Under the pieces are notes generated by a model. That model did not search any database. It saw only the letters and a program-made list of their open reading frames with translations, and was not told where the DNA came from. Position numbers and translations under genes: made by a program. 64,000 bases of DNA from RGEC01 sp964626685 (lineage in GTDB: Bacteria > Bacteroidota > Bacteroidia > NS11-12g > UBA955): NCBI GenBank assembly GCA_964626685.1, contig CAZVJY010000001.1:124001-188000 (forward strand), given 5' to 3'. Positions 39,240 through 47,468 of this stretch are shown in pieces. Numbering within the stretch: the stretch's first letter is position 1; each line of letters begins with the position of its first letter.

Positions 39240-40789
39240 GACGATGCTTGTTTTCCGGGAACGGCTTTCACATGATCAACCCAGTGCTGATATAAATTAT
39301 CTGAAAGAACCCTCGGGAATTTGCTCTGTCCACCCAGTTTGAGGTGTTTTTCCAAAAAATCAAGAAATACTTCTTCGGGCAATATATGCAGATACATACC
39401 GGTCAGAACGTGATTTCGCTCGGTATGGTAATCGTCATTCAACTCACGCAAATGCTGATCCAGCTTTAGCCTCACGTCCTCGGGATTGAGATTGGTTTGA
39501 TTGCTGGCAAGATACCAGTGATGAGCAAAGGCATTTCCTTCCTTCCGGCCTTTTACCGTAAATTCGGTGAAATCGGTTTGAAAATGTTCGGCTGTTCTGC
39601 GGAGCCCTTCCATCATATTGTCTACGCTCAGGTGCTCCCCTGTTATGCTCAGAAACTGCTTGGTACGGCCGGTAATCTTGATTTCGCAGGTGTCGGTATT
39701 GGTAAAACGGATGGTATCGCCAATCATGTAGCGCCAGGCACCTGCCGGTGTTGTTAAAATGATCGCATAATCCATGTCTGGCACTACCTCTTCTAGGTCA
39801 ATTGCGGTGGCTGTTGGCTTAAGATTGCTATCCGAATCGAAGTTGTCCTCATTGAAGGGTACAAATTCGAAGTATGTATTGTTTCTGAAAACCAGCCTCA
39901 TCCCGGATGTGTCTGGTCTTGTCTGGTTCGCCACATAAGCCTCACTGGCCAGGTAAGACTCCATATAAGTAATGGGTCGGCCCATCATAGAATCCAGCGA
40001 CTGTTTGTAGGGAGCAAGCGCAACCGCACCCCAGCAATAGATGCTGAGATTCGGCCAGATTTCATGAATATTGTTCACATTGTAGCGCTTGATAATCCGC
40101 TCTATGAGCAATCGCATCCATGAGGGAGCACCTGCCAGCATTACAATATCCCATTTGGGTGCTTCTTCAACAATGCGGTTTACCTTCTCCTCCCAGTCCT
40201 TGATGGCCGTTATCTCGGGGCCCGGCCGGCTGAAACGCTCAAACCAGTTTGGGATATTGGCGATGGTGATTCCACTGAGATCTCCGCTGTAACTAACGCC
40301 ATTATAGTTTAAATCGGTACAGCCTCCGAGCATCAGGTAGTCTTTGGCAAGAAAATCTTTGGGAACATCCGTGAGCGCCATAGCCAGCAACTGGCGGCGC
40401 GAGGCCCTGATCATGGCTTTGAGCTGATCGTTGGTAACCGGAATGTATTTGCTCGCACCTTCTGTTGTACCGGAACTCAGGGCAAAATAGGTGCATTGTC
40501 CCGGCCAGGTGATATCTGCTTCTCCATTATACTGCCGCAGCCACAAATCGTGCATCTGACTGTAAGTTACCAAAGGAACCCGTCTGCGGTATTCCTCAAC
40601 AGGATTTTTTGAAATCAGAATATCATCAAATCCATATTTGCGGCCATACTCCGTATTTCTTGCCTTGTACAGCATTTTCTTGAGCGTAGCCTCCTGCCAT
40701 TTAACGGCCTTTGAACGGTTGAAGTTGAAAATATCCGTGATTTTTCTCCCTCTGTTCATTAACTGTGATAAAAAATCCCTTCCGTTCAT
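39236..40789 (-). CDS. GH3 (auxin-responsive) family acyl-adenylating enzyme
   Basis: 517 residues from the ATG at 40789; the extra N-terminal stretch of the open frame overlaps the promoter. It matches the GH3 family of acyl-acid amido synthetases (firefly-luciferase superfamily): YFALSSGTTEGASKYIPVT is the ATP/P-loop-like motif, YMESYLASEAYVANQ and VLTTPAG-like ILTTPAGAWRYMIGDTIRF follow, and KITGRTKQFLSITGEHLS is the hinge before the C-terminal domain. Plant GH3 enzymes conjugate jasmonate or auxin to amino acids; bacterial members are common in Bacteroidota and their substrates are not known. The overlap with murQ hints at a cell-wall or amino-acid link, but this is only context. Confidence 0.87.
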   Translation of the reverse strand: MNGRDFLSQLMNRGRKITDIFNFNRSKAVKWQEATLKKMLYKARNTEYGRKYGFDDILISKNPVEEYRRRVPLVTYSQMHDLWLRQYNGEADITWPGQCTYFALSSGTTEGASKYIPVTNDQLKAMIRASRRQLLAMALTDVPKDFLAKDYLMLGGCTDLNYNGVSYSGDLSGITIANIPNWFERFSRPGPEITAIKDWEEKVNRIVEEAPKWDIVMLAGAPSWMRLLIERIIKRYNVNNIHEIWPNLSIYCWGAVALAPYKQSLDSMMGRPITYMESYLASEAYVANQTRPDTSGMRLVFRNNTYFEFVPFNEDNFDSDSNLKPTATAIDLEEVVPDMDYAIILTTPAGAWRYMIGDTIRFTNTDTCEIKITGRTKQFLSITGEHLSVDNMMEGLRRTAEHFQTDFTEFTVKGRKEGNAFAHHWYLASNQTNLNPEDVRLKLDQHLRELNDDYHTERNHVLTGMYLHILPEEVFLDFLEKHLKLGGQSKFPRVLSDNLYQHWVDHVKAVPGKQASS

Positions 40790-40797
40790 TGTTGTGG

Positions 40798-40805
40798 CAA
40801 AAATA
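40798..40805 (-). promoter_or_regulatory. Promoter -7 element of the GH3-murQ operon (TATTTTTG)
   Basis: Perfect TAnnTTTG followed by C on the minus strand, 8 nt before the chosen ATG at 40789. Confidence 0.65.
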
Positions 40806-40880
40806 CGAATTTGCAAAAGCATATGTAATTATTGTACCAATCCATAACAAAAGACCGAAATTTGCAATGTGGAAAGTGGA

Positions 40881-41243
40881 ATGTCCCTCAACGATGAAAT
40901 ACGCCTGAAATGGTCTCAGGTAATGGATTTTTTCGAAAATCAATTCGAAAAAAAACCTGATCTGAATGCCATTTTGTTTCTAATTGGAATCCGAGAACTG
41001 GGGGAGTTACCAGAGAAAAAATTCACGAAGGAGGAGAAAACCTACCTCATGCACATGGCGAATTGCAAGCTTTTCAGCTATTCGGGATTTTACCACATGA
41101 ACGGCCATGACAAAAATGGCTGGCCCGTATGGGAAAATGTGAAGCCTCTGCCCAATCTGACATTAATTGAGCAGGAACATGTATTGAGGCAACACATCAT
41201 TGAGTATTTTGAAAAAGAAGAAATCATCACTTTTACCATATGA
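40881..41243 (+). CDS. Conserved hypothetical cytoplasmic protein
   Basis: 120 residues from the ATG at 40881; a GTG at 40869 would add four residues and lies 4 nt after a GAAATTTG box at 40857-40864 (one mismatch to TAnnTTTG). No signal peptide or membrane segment is present. The sequence is charged and predicted largely helical: LKWSQVMDFFENQFEKKPDL, ILFLIGIRELGE and YLMHMANCKLFSYSGFY. Similar short proteins occur widely in Bacteroidota, often next to a cyclophilin-type isomerase as here. The stop overlaps the ATG of that gene. No function is known to me. Confidence 0.72.
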   Translation: MSLNDEIRLKWSQVMDFFENQFEKKPDLNAILFLIGIRELGELPEKKFTKEEKTYLMHMANCKLFSYSGFYHMNGHDKNGWPVWENVKPLPNLTLIEQEHVLRQHIIEYFEKEEIITFTI

Positions 41244-42127
41244 AATGTTATTCATACATAGCTGCATTGCTGCTCGTAGCTTTTACGGCCTGCCAGCCCA
41301 AAAACAATGCTACCGACCAGGTAGACAGCACCCGCAAAGCCCTGGAAGAAAACTTCAAACCGCTAGCCCCGGATACGGCTGCCATGGCCAAATACACAAA
41401 GGTTGAAATGGTAACGGACCTGGGCAGAATTGAACTGGCGCTTTTCGATGCCACACCCAAACACCGCGATAACTTTCTGAAACTGGTGCGAAGCCGTTAC
41501 TATGAAGGCACACTGTTTCACCGAATCATCAAAGAATTTATGGTGCAGGGCGGCGATCCTGACAGCAAAGGCGCAAAACCAGGGATGATGCTCGGACAAG
41601 GCGGACCGGGTTACAACCTAGAGGCTGAAATATCCGATACGCTTTACCATTTCAAAGGAGCACTGGCAGCTGCCAGGCAGGGCGATGAAATTAACCCGGA
41701 AAGAAAAAGCTCCGGAAGTCAGTTTTACATTGTTACCGGGAAATCAGTAAGTGCCAGTGAAATGAAGGATGTTTTGAAACAAAAAGCATTTATGAAATTC
41801 ATGCAGGATCCTGAAAACATGTCCTATCAAATGCGGTATCAGGTTGCAACACAACGTCAGGATGGAGCAGCACTTCAGGATTTACAAAGCGAACTAGACA
41901 AGAAAGTAGGACCCATGGCAGAAAAAGCCTACCAGAACCTTCCCCAGCGGGTAAAACAAATCTATGCGACATGGGGTGGATCGCCTTTCCTCGATCAGGA
42001 TTATACCGTATTTGGTTTTGTAACCAAAGGCTATGAAGTTCTGGAGGCGCTTCAGAATGCCGAAACCGGAGAAGGTGACCGCCCGCAAAAGGATATCCGC
42101 ATACTGTCCGTGCGGATTTTGCCCTGA
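41240..42127 (+). CDS. Cyclophilin-type peptidyl-prolyl isomerase lipoprotein
   Basis: 295 residues with a lipoprotein signal (MKCYSYIAALLLVAFTAC). The cyclophilin fold starts at about residue 54: VEMVTDLGRIELALF, YYEGTLFHRIIKEFMVQGGDP with the catalytic Arg and Phe, then LAAARQGDEINPERKSSGSQFYIV. About 75 residues (from SVSASEMKDV to the Trp-Gly-Gly before FLDQDYTVFGFVTKGYEVL) interrupt the fold before its last strands; this helical insertion is seen in several Bacteroidota PPIases. It likely helps fold outer-membrane or secreted proteins in the periplasm. The ATGA overlap with the upstream hypothetical gene suggests coupled translation. Confidence 0.92.
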   Translation: MKCYSYIAALLLVAFTACQPKNNATDQVDSTRKALEENFKPLAPDTAAMAKYTKVEMVTDLGRIELALFDATPKHRDNFLKLVRSRYYEGTLFHRIIKEFMVQGGDPDSKGAKPGMMLGQGGPGYNLEAEISDTLYHFKGALAAARQGDEINPERKSSGSQFYIVTGKSVSASEMKDVLKQKAFMKFMQDPENMSYQMRYQVATQRQDGAALQDLQSELDKKVGPMAEKAYQNLPQRVKQIYATWGGSPFLDQDYTVFGFVTKGYEVLEALQNAETGEGDRPQKDIRILSVRILP

Positions 42128-42154
42128 TTACTTGCATAATCCAAAAATTTGACG

Positions 42155-42162
42155 TACATTTG
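42155..42162 (+). promoter_or_regulatory. Promoter of the rimP-nusA(-infB) operon (TACATTTG, with TTGC at 42132-42135)
   Basis: Perfect TAnnTTTG followed by C, with TTGC exactly 19 bp upstream as the -33 element, the best-spaced promoter in the window. Transcription would start near 42169 and give a leader of about 58 nt before rimP. Confidence 0.7.
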
Positions 42163-42187
42163 CATCACTTTCCTAAACAAATAACGG

Positions 42188-42219
42188 AAGGGGACAAGCC
42201 GAAAGCAGTCCCCTTTTTT
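42188..42219 (+). promoter_or_regulatory. Attenuator-like hairpin with T-run in the rimP leader
   Basis: AAGGGGAC (42188-42195) pairs with GTCCCCTT (42208-42215), and six T follow at 42214-42219, the form of an intrinsic terminator. It lies after the promoter and 7 nt before the rimP ATG, so every rimP transcript from that promoter must pass it. This suits feedback by attenuation in an operon that encodes the termination factor NusA. Confidence 0.7.
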
Positions 42220-42226
42220 ATTGACT

Positions 42227-42691
42227 ATGGCAAATTTGGAAACCAAACTGAAAACATTGGTGGAGCAGGAAGCACCTGACCATGAACTTTTTCTGGTTGC
42301 CCACACCGGCAGCCCCGCGGGTTTCTTCCGTTTTTATGTAGATGGCGAGCAACCCGTTACCATGAACAGACTTTCAGCCTTCACGCGTCACATTTCGCAA
42401 CAAATTGACGAGGGTGATTTTGGCGAGAGAAAGTTCACTTTTGAAATTTCAACTCCGGGTGCAGACAAGCCACTGACAGACATCAGGCAGCTGCCCAAAC
42501 ATTGCGGTAGAACCCTGGAAATTGAAACCGCCGAGGGAGTTAAAATGGAAGCCAAACTGATTGCCCTGGAAGGCACAGAACTGCAACTGGAAGAACAAAT
42601 CGTGCTAAAAGGAAAGAAAACGGAAACCCGGCCCGTTCAGATTGCCTGGGAAAACATAAAAACTGCAACCATAAAAATAACTTTCAACTGA
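42227..42691 (+). CDS. rimP: Ribosome maturation factor RimP
   Basis: 154 residues from the ATG at 42227; the TTG two codons earlier falls next to the attenuator T-run and is less likely. RimP assists 30S subunit maturation. The N-terminal domain has FFRFYVDGEQPVTMNRLSAF (the 'D...G.tidDc' region of the family) and TFEISTPGADKPLTDIRQLP (family 'levSSPGldRPL'). The C-terminal SH3-like domain has KMEAKLIALEGTELQL and ends ENIKTATIKITFN. It is 1 nt before nusA. The rimP-nusA-infB order is the classical bacterial arrangement. Confidence 0.93.
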   Translation: MANLETKLKTLVEQEAPDHELFLVAHTGSPAGFFRFYVDGEQPVTMNRLSAFTRHISQQIDEGDFGERKFTFEISTPGADKPLTDIRQLPKHCGRTLEIETAEGVKMEAKLIALEGTELQLEEQIVLKGKKTETRPVQIAWENIKTATIKITFN

Positions 42692-42692
42692 T

Positions 42693-43958
42693 ATGAGCAA
42701 AGCCAAAACCAAAGAGCTGGGCATGAGCCTGATTGAGAGTTTCTCAGAATTCAAAGAATTCAAGAACATCGACAGGGCCACTATGATGCGTGTACTCGAA
42801 GACGTATTCCGCAGTATTCTGCGCAAGAAGTACGGTCCCGAGGCCAATTTTGACATCATCATCAACATCGAAACCGGTGATATTGAAATGTACCACCTCC
42901 GCCTGATTGTGGAAGAGGGTGAAGTGGAAGATCCCAACCTGCAAATCAGTCTTAGCGAAGCTCAGCAGCTGGAACCTGATTATGCCGTGGGTGAAGATTG
43001 CATTCAGCAAGTATTTTTGGATGACTTCGGTCGCCGCAGCATACTCAATGCCCGTCAGACCCTGATGAGCAGAATTATTGAGCTGGAAAAAGACGAACTG
43101 TTTCGCAAATACAAAGACAAGCGCGGAGAAATTCTCAGCGGTGAAGTCTACAATGTATGGAAGCGCGAAATCATGGTATTGGATGATGAAGGCAACGAAC
43201 TCATTCTTCCTAAAGAACACATGATTCCCCGTGACATGTACAAAAAAGGCGATACCCTGCGTGCCGTGATTCACGAGGTGAACATGGACAAAGGTGCACC
43301 CCGCATCATCCTGTCACGCACCAGCCCTGAATTTTTGGAGCGTCTGTTTGAACTGGAAGTTCCTGAGATTCTGGACGGTCTGATTACCATCAAGAAAATT
43401 GTAAGGGAACCCGGAGAGCGCGCCAAAGTGGCTGTGGAAAGCTATGACGACCGCATTGATCCGGTGGGAGCCTGTGTTGGGGTAAAAGGGGCCCGTATTC
43501 ACGGCATTGTGCGTGAGCTGCGGAACGAAAACATCGACGTAATTAACTACACTACCAACCTCTCACTCTTCATTCAGCGTGCTTTGCAACCCGCAAAAAT
43601 CACACGCATGGAGCTGGACGATACAAACAAAAAAGCCGATGTATTTTTGGATGCCGATCAGGTATCACTGGCCATTGGTAAAGGCGGACACAACATTAAA
43701 CTGGCCGGTAAATTATCGGGCTACCAGATTGAAGTATACCGCGTGAATGTGGAAACACAGGATGAGGATGATGTGGAACTGGATGAATTCCTGGATGAAA
43801 TTGATGCATGGATCATCGATGAATTCAAGAAAATCGGACTGGACTCTGCACGTTCTGTGCTGAGAGCCAGCAGCGAGGATCTCGTTCGCCGCACTGAACT
43901 GGAAGAAGAAACCATTCAGCAGGTGAAGGATATTCTCAGAGCTGAATTTGAAGACTGA
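42693..43958 (+). CDS. nusA: Transcription termination/antitermination factor NusA
   Basis: 421 residues. Domain order is an N-terminal RNA-polymerase-binding domain (about 1-125), S1 (about 135-200: GEILSGEVYNVWKREIMVL), then two KH domains (about 230-345: GACVGVKGARIHGIVREL and SLAIGKGGHNIKLAGKLSGY). A short C-terminal helical stretch follows. The acidic repeats of the E. coli protein are absent, as usual in Bacteroidota, which makes it shorter than the 495-residue E. coli protein. NusA modulates pausing, intrinsic termination and rRNA antitermination. It lies 1 nt after rimP and is followed by three strong hairpins before infB. Confidence 0.96.
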   Translation: MSKAKTKELGMSLIESFSEFKEFKNIDRATMMRVLEDVFRSILRKKYGPEANFDIIINIETGDIEMYHLRLIVEEGEVEDPNLQISLSEAQQLEPDYAVGEDCIQQVFLDDFGRRSILNARQTLMSRIIELEKDELFRKYKDKRGEILSGEVYNVWKREIMVLDDEGNELILPKEHMIPRDMYKKGDTLRAVIHEVNMDKGAPRIILSRTSPEFLERLFELEVPEILDGLITIKKIVREPGERAKVAVESYDDRIDPVGACVGVKGARIHGIVRELRNENIDVINYTTNLSLFIQRALQPAKITRMELDDTNKKADVFLDADQVSLAIGKGGHNIKLAGKLSGYQIEVYRVNVETQDEDDVELDEFLDEIDAWIIDEFKKIGLDSARSVLRASSEDLVRRTELEEETIQQVKDILRAEFED

Positions 43959-43960
43959 CC

Positions 43961-44098
43961 GGTGATGATGCTTTTCATTCCATGAAAAATATCGTCGCCA
44001 CAGCGGTGGAAATATGCAAAGCAATGCCGCATATAACCGCCGACATAGCGAATAGAGAGGTATAGTTCCGCCGGCCCGCATGCCGACGGAACCATACC
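43961..44098 (+). promoter_or_regulatory. Three consecutive strong hairpins in the nusA-infB spacer
   Basis: Hairpin 1 spans 43961-43999: an 18-bp stem with 17 pairs including three G-U wobbles and a 3-nt loop. Hairpin 2 spans 44003-44040: GCGGT pairs with ACCGC and, inside it, ATATGC pairs with GCATAT. Hairpin 3 spans 44059-44098: GGTAT, GTTCCG and CGGC pair with GCCG, CGGAAC and ATACC, with two symmetric mismatches and a 6-nt loop. None is followed by a T-run. They fill most of the 193-nt gap and precede a separate infB promoter, so they could be mRNA structure, processing sites or palindromic repeats. Confidence 0.65.
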
Positions 44099-44133
44099 CA
44101 ATATTCCGAATTGGCATTGCAGAGGATAAAACG

Positions 44134-44141
44134 TAAATTTG
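44134..44141 (+). promoter_or_regulatory. Promoter of infB (TAAATTTG, with TTGG at 44111-44114)
   Basis: Perfect TAnnTTTG with TTGG 19 bp upstream as the -33 element, 10 nt before the infB ATG. It gives infB expression separate from the rimP-nusA operon. Confidence 0.68.
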
Positions 44142-44151
44142 AACACGAAAC

Positions 44152-46893
44152 ATGGCGGAATACCGTTTAGCTAAAGTTGCCAGCGAGCTCAATCGCAGTT
44201 ACCAGATTCTGGCTGAAACCCTTAAAGGAAAAGGTTTTAGCGTAGAAGCAAAACCCACAACAAAAATAACCGAGGAAATGTACCAGGTGCTGGTACAGGA
44301 ATTTGCCGCGGACAAAAGTGCCCGGGAAGAGGCCAACAAACTTAAGTCGGCCCGGGATGGCAAACCCACACCTCCCCCACCACCGACAGCCAAACCGGTG
44401 TCAATAAAAACTGAAGAGCCGGAACCGGAAAAACCAGCACCCGTAAAAATAGAAACACCGGTGGTTCCTCCGGTAGAAGAAACTGAGAAAATTGAAGCCC
44501 GCAAGGAAGAACTCAGCGGACCTAAAATTCTCGGGAAAATTGAAATCGCTCCTAAAAAAGGTAAGACACCAAAGGCTGAAGAGAAAGAGAAAGTTGAAGA
44601 GACAAAACCTGTAAAAAAGGTAGAAAAACCTAAGGAAGAGCCCGTTAAAGTCCCTGCGACCGAAGCCCCTGTTGCTCCTGTTGAAACAGTTATACCCGTT
44701 GCCCCAGTTGCTCCTGAGGTTCTGGAGGAGGATGAAGTTGAAAAAGTAGAAACCAAATTCGAAAAACTATCTGGACCTAAAGTTCTTGGAAAAATCGAAC
44801 TTCCCAAAGACTCACCCAGCGGTGTGAAAAACCTGGCCGATGAAGCCCGGGATGATTTGAGAGAGAAGCGCAAACGCAAACGCAAAAAGGTAGGCGGCGA
44901 GAAAGTTGCCGTTCAGGATAAAATTAAGGAAGAAGAACGCATCGCCAAGGAAAAGGAAAAAACCGGTGATGGCAAAACCGAAATTTCTCAAAAAGACGTT
45001 CGCAACAAGGTTAAAACCACCATGGGCAAACTGGGTGGCGCAGGACAAACACGCGGTCTAAAGCAAAAACTCAAAACCCAACGCAAGGAAGCCCGCGAAT
45101 TCGTCCGCGCAGAGGAAAGAGAGCGTCTTGAAAAAGAAAGCAAAATTATCAAGGTTACTGAATTCCTCACGGCCAATGACCTTGCAAGCTTGATGAATAT
45201 GGCTGTTACCAAAGTAATATCAGCCTGTTTCTCTTTGGGTATGATGGTAAGTATCAACCAGCGTCTTGATGCAGAAACCATTCAGCTGGTAGCCGGTGAT
45301 TTTGGTTTTGAAGTAGAATTTGTGGATGCAGAAGCACAGCTGGAAGTGGAAGAGGATGAAAATGACGCTCCCGAAGATCTGCAGCACCGCCCACCTATAG
45401 TGACTGTTATGGGTCACGTAGACCACGGTAAAACTTCATTGCTGGATTATGTTCGAAAAGCAAACGTAATCGCAGGGGAAGCCGGTGGTATTACCCAGCA
45501 CATTGGTGCTTATGAAGTAACACTTTCAGACAACCGAAAAATCACCTTCCTGGATACGCCGGGTCACGAAGCGTTTACCGCCATGCGTGCCCGCGGTGCC
45601 AAGGTTACCGATATCGCCATTATTGTTATTGCTGCGGATGACAGCGTAATGCCCCAAACCAAGGAAGCCATTGCGCATGCCCAGGCTGCCGGGGTTCCTA
45701 TGGTTTTTGCCTTTAACAAAATAGACAAGGAAGGAGCCAATGCCGATAAAATACGTGAACAGCTAGCCGGCATGAATATACTGGTAGAAGACTGGGGCGG
45801 CAAGTTCCAGTGCCAGGAAATATCAGCTAAAAAAGGCCTGAACGTAGATAAACTGCTTGAAAAGGTGCTGCTTGAGGCAGAGATTATGGAGCTGAAAGCC
45901 AATCCCAAGCGCAGAGCCAAAGGCACTGTAATTGAAGCCACCATGGAAAAGGGCCGCGGTATTGTATGCAGTATGCTGGTACAAACCGGAACCCTGCGTG
46001 TGGGCGACAACATGGTAGCAGGACCCCATTATGCCAAAGTGCGCGCCCTGTTCAATGAACGTGGACACAAAATAGAGTTTGCGCCGCCAAGTACACCCGT
46101 AAAAATGCTGGGCTTTAGCGAAAACCCTACTGCAGGTGATGTTTGGGTGGTAATGGCCGAAGAAAGTGAAGCCAAAGAATTGGCAACCAAACGTATGCAG
46201 CTGGTGCGTGAACAAGGCATTCGCACCAAGCGACACATTACACTGGATGAAATCGGACGCCGTTTGGCAATTGGAAACTTCAAAGAGTTGAAAATCATCG
46301 TGAAAGGTGACGTGGACGGTTCTGTGGAGGCCTTGTCGGATGCACTGCTGAAACTGAGCACAGAAGAGGTTATGGTTTCAGTAATTCACAGTGGTGTAGG
46401 TCAGATATCAGAAAGTGACGTACTGCTGGCTTCTGCTTCAGACGCAATTATTGTTGGCTTCCAGGTGCGACCCAGCGCCAAGGCCCGTCAACTTGCCGAA
46501 CAGGAAGAAATTGATATACGCCACTACTCCGTTATTTACCAGGCCATCGAAGAGGTTAAAAGTGCCATGGAAGGCATGCTTAGCCCCGAAGTGGTTGAAA
46601 AAATTGTGGGTAACGTGGAAGTACGCGAAGTCTTTAAAATCAGCAAAGTGGGCAGCGTAGCCGGTTGTATGGTTACAGACGGTAAAGTGGAACGCAAGAA
46701 TAAGATCCGCGTTATTCGCGATGGTGTGGTTATTCACACCGGCGAACTCTCATCGCTGAAACGCTTCAAAGACGACGTGAAGGAAGTGTTACGCGGATTC
46801 GAGTGCGGCTTGCAGATAGAGCGATTCAACGACATAGAAGTTGGTGATTATCTCGAGGTATACACCGAAGAACAGGTGAAGCGGACCTTGTAA
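44152..46893 (+). CDS. infB: Translation initiation factor IF-2
   Basis: GTPase that brings fMet-tRNA to the 30S initiation complex; 913 residues. The N-terminal ~330 are rich in Lys, Glu, Pro and Ala (flexible) after an IF2-N helical start (MAEYRLAKVASELNRSYQIL). The G domain begins at about residue 415: VTVMGHVDHGKTSLLDYV (G1), ITQHIGAYEV (switch), FLDTPGHEAF (G3), AFNKIDKEGAN (G4). Domains II-IV follow, ending in a beta-barrel that binds the initiator tRNA (KNKIRVIRDGVVIHTGEL). The proline/glutamate-rich N-terminus is typical of Bacteroidota IF-2. It overlaps nothing; its own promoter lies 10 nt upstream, and the next gene begins 11 nt after. Confidence 0.97.
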   Translation: MAEYRLAKVASELNRSYQILAETLKGKGFSVEAKPTTKITEEMYQVLVQEFAADKSAREEANKLKSARDGKPTPPPPPTAKPVSIKTEEPEPEKPAPVKIETPVVPPVEETEKIEARKEELSGPKILGKIEIAPKKGKTPKAEEKEKVEETKPVKKVEKPKEEPVKVPATEAPVAPVETVIPVAPVAPEVLEEDEVEKVETKFEKLSGPKVLGKIELPKDSPSGVKNLADEARDDLREKRKRKRKKVGGEKVAVQDKIKEEERIAKEKEKTGDGKTEISQKDVRNKVKTTMGKLGGAGQTRGLKQKLKTQRKEAREFVRAEERERLEKESKIIKVTEFLTANDLASLMNMAVTKVISACFSLGMMVSINQRLDAETIQLVAGDFGFEVEFVDAEAQLEVEEDENDAPEDLQHRPPIVTVMGHVDHGKTSLLDYVRKANVIAGEAGGITQHIGAYEVTLSDNRKITFLDTPGHEAFTAMRARGAKVTDIAIIVIAADDSVMPQTKEAIAHAQAAGVPMVFAFNKIDKEGANADKIREQLAGMNILVEDWGGKFQCQEISAKKGLNVDKLLEKVLLEAEIMELKANPKRRAKGTVIEATMEKGRGIVCSMLVQTGTLRVGDNMVAGPHYAKVRALFNERGHKIEFAPPSTPVKMLGFSENPTAGDVWVVMAEESEAKELATKRMQLVREQGIRTKRHITLDEIGRRLAIGNFKELKIIVKGDVDGSVEALSDALLKLSTEEVMVSVIHSGVGQISESDVLLASASDAIIVGFQVRPSAKARQLAEQEEIDIRHYSVIYQAIEEVKSAMEGMLSPEVVEKIVGNVEVREVFKISKVGSVAGCMVTDGKVERKNKIRVIRDGVVIHTGELSSLKRFKDDVKEVLRGFECGLQIERFNDIEVGDYLEVYTEEQVKRTL

Positions 46894-46904
46894 ATAAGGC
46901 TTCC

Positions 46905-47423
46905 ATGAGGCTTTTACCCTTAAGTGTCTTTTCTTTAGCAGTTTTTGTAAACGGCTGCGTTTGCGATGGCCCTGTGAGCACACAGTATGTAGGTGGTGTT
47001 AACCAGGTCTATTTTGCCGATTCTGTAGCGAATATAGTGGAACCTGTTATCCAGTTTACCTACGAGGTTGAGAACCGAAATGAGAGCAGCCCGGCTAAAA
47101 AAACAGGTTGTATTGGCTACAGAAAACGTCTGGCTATTCACATCCACTCATTTGTACTTGCTGATAGCGTAAAGGTTACCTGCAACAAAGATTTACCCGG
47201 TACGCCGGCAGGTGCCAGTCTGGAAGGCAATCCTTACATAGAGCTTGTGAAGATTACCGACGACCCGATTGATGAACACCAGCTCAGGACGTTTTCTTTC
47301 CTATCAAACTGGACCGTACCATCATGGAAAAGCATGCCTGATTCGGCTGAGCTCACGTTCCGATTCAAACTGAATACCGGTGAGGTTATTACAAGAAAGA
47401 ACAGCATTGTATTTGCGAAATAA
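46905..47423 (+). CDS. Hypothetical secreted lipoprotein
   Basis: 172 residues with signal MRLLPLSVFSLAVFVNGC (lipobox VNGC, Cys18). Mature protein of mixed beta character with two further Cys in KVTCNK and KKTGCIGY; DUF5034-like patterns (beta strands alternating with TDDPIDEHQLRTFSFL and FRFKLNTGEVITRKN) are possible but not firm. It lies 11 bp after infB on the same strand and may be co-transcribed by read-through. The function is unknown. Confidence 0.68.
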   Translation: MRLLPLSVFSLAVFVNGCVCDGPVSTQYVGGVNQVYFADSVANIVEPVIQFTYEVENRNESSPAKKTGCIGYRKRLAIHIHSFVLADSVKVTCNKDLPGTPAGASLEGNPYIELVKITDDPIDEHQLRTFSFLSNWTVPSWKSMPDSAELTFRFKLNTGEVITRKNSIVFAK

Positions 47424-47425
47424 AA

Positions 47426-47448
47426 AAGGCCGCTTTGGGCGGCCTTTG
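47426..47448. terminator. Bidirectional terminator after the 46905 lipoprotein
   Basis: A 9-bp stem AAAGGCCGC / GCGGCCTTT with a 5-nt loop, flanked by A and T runs, lies between the lipoprotein and the convergent DUF2795 gene. Confidence 0.8.
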
Positions 47449-47468
47449 AAGGTTTTCTTGTTCATAAA

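Noticed and set aside
44199..44885. A 228-codon minus-strand frame inside infB, very rich in Ser and Thr
   Set aside because: Low-complexity antisense of the Lys/Glu/Pro-rich IF-2 N-terminus, not a real gene.
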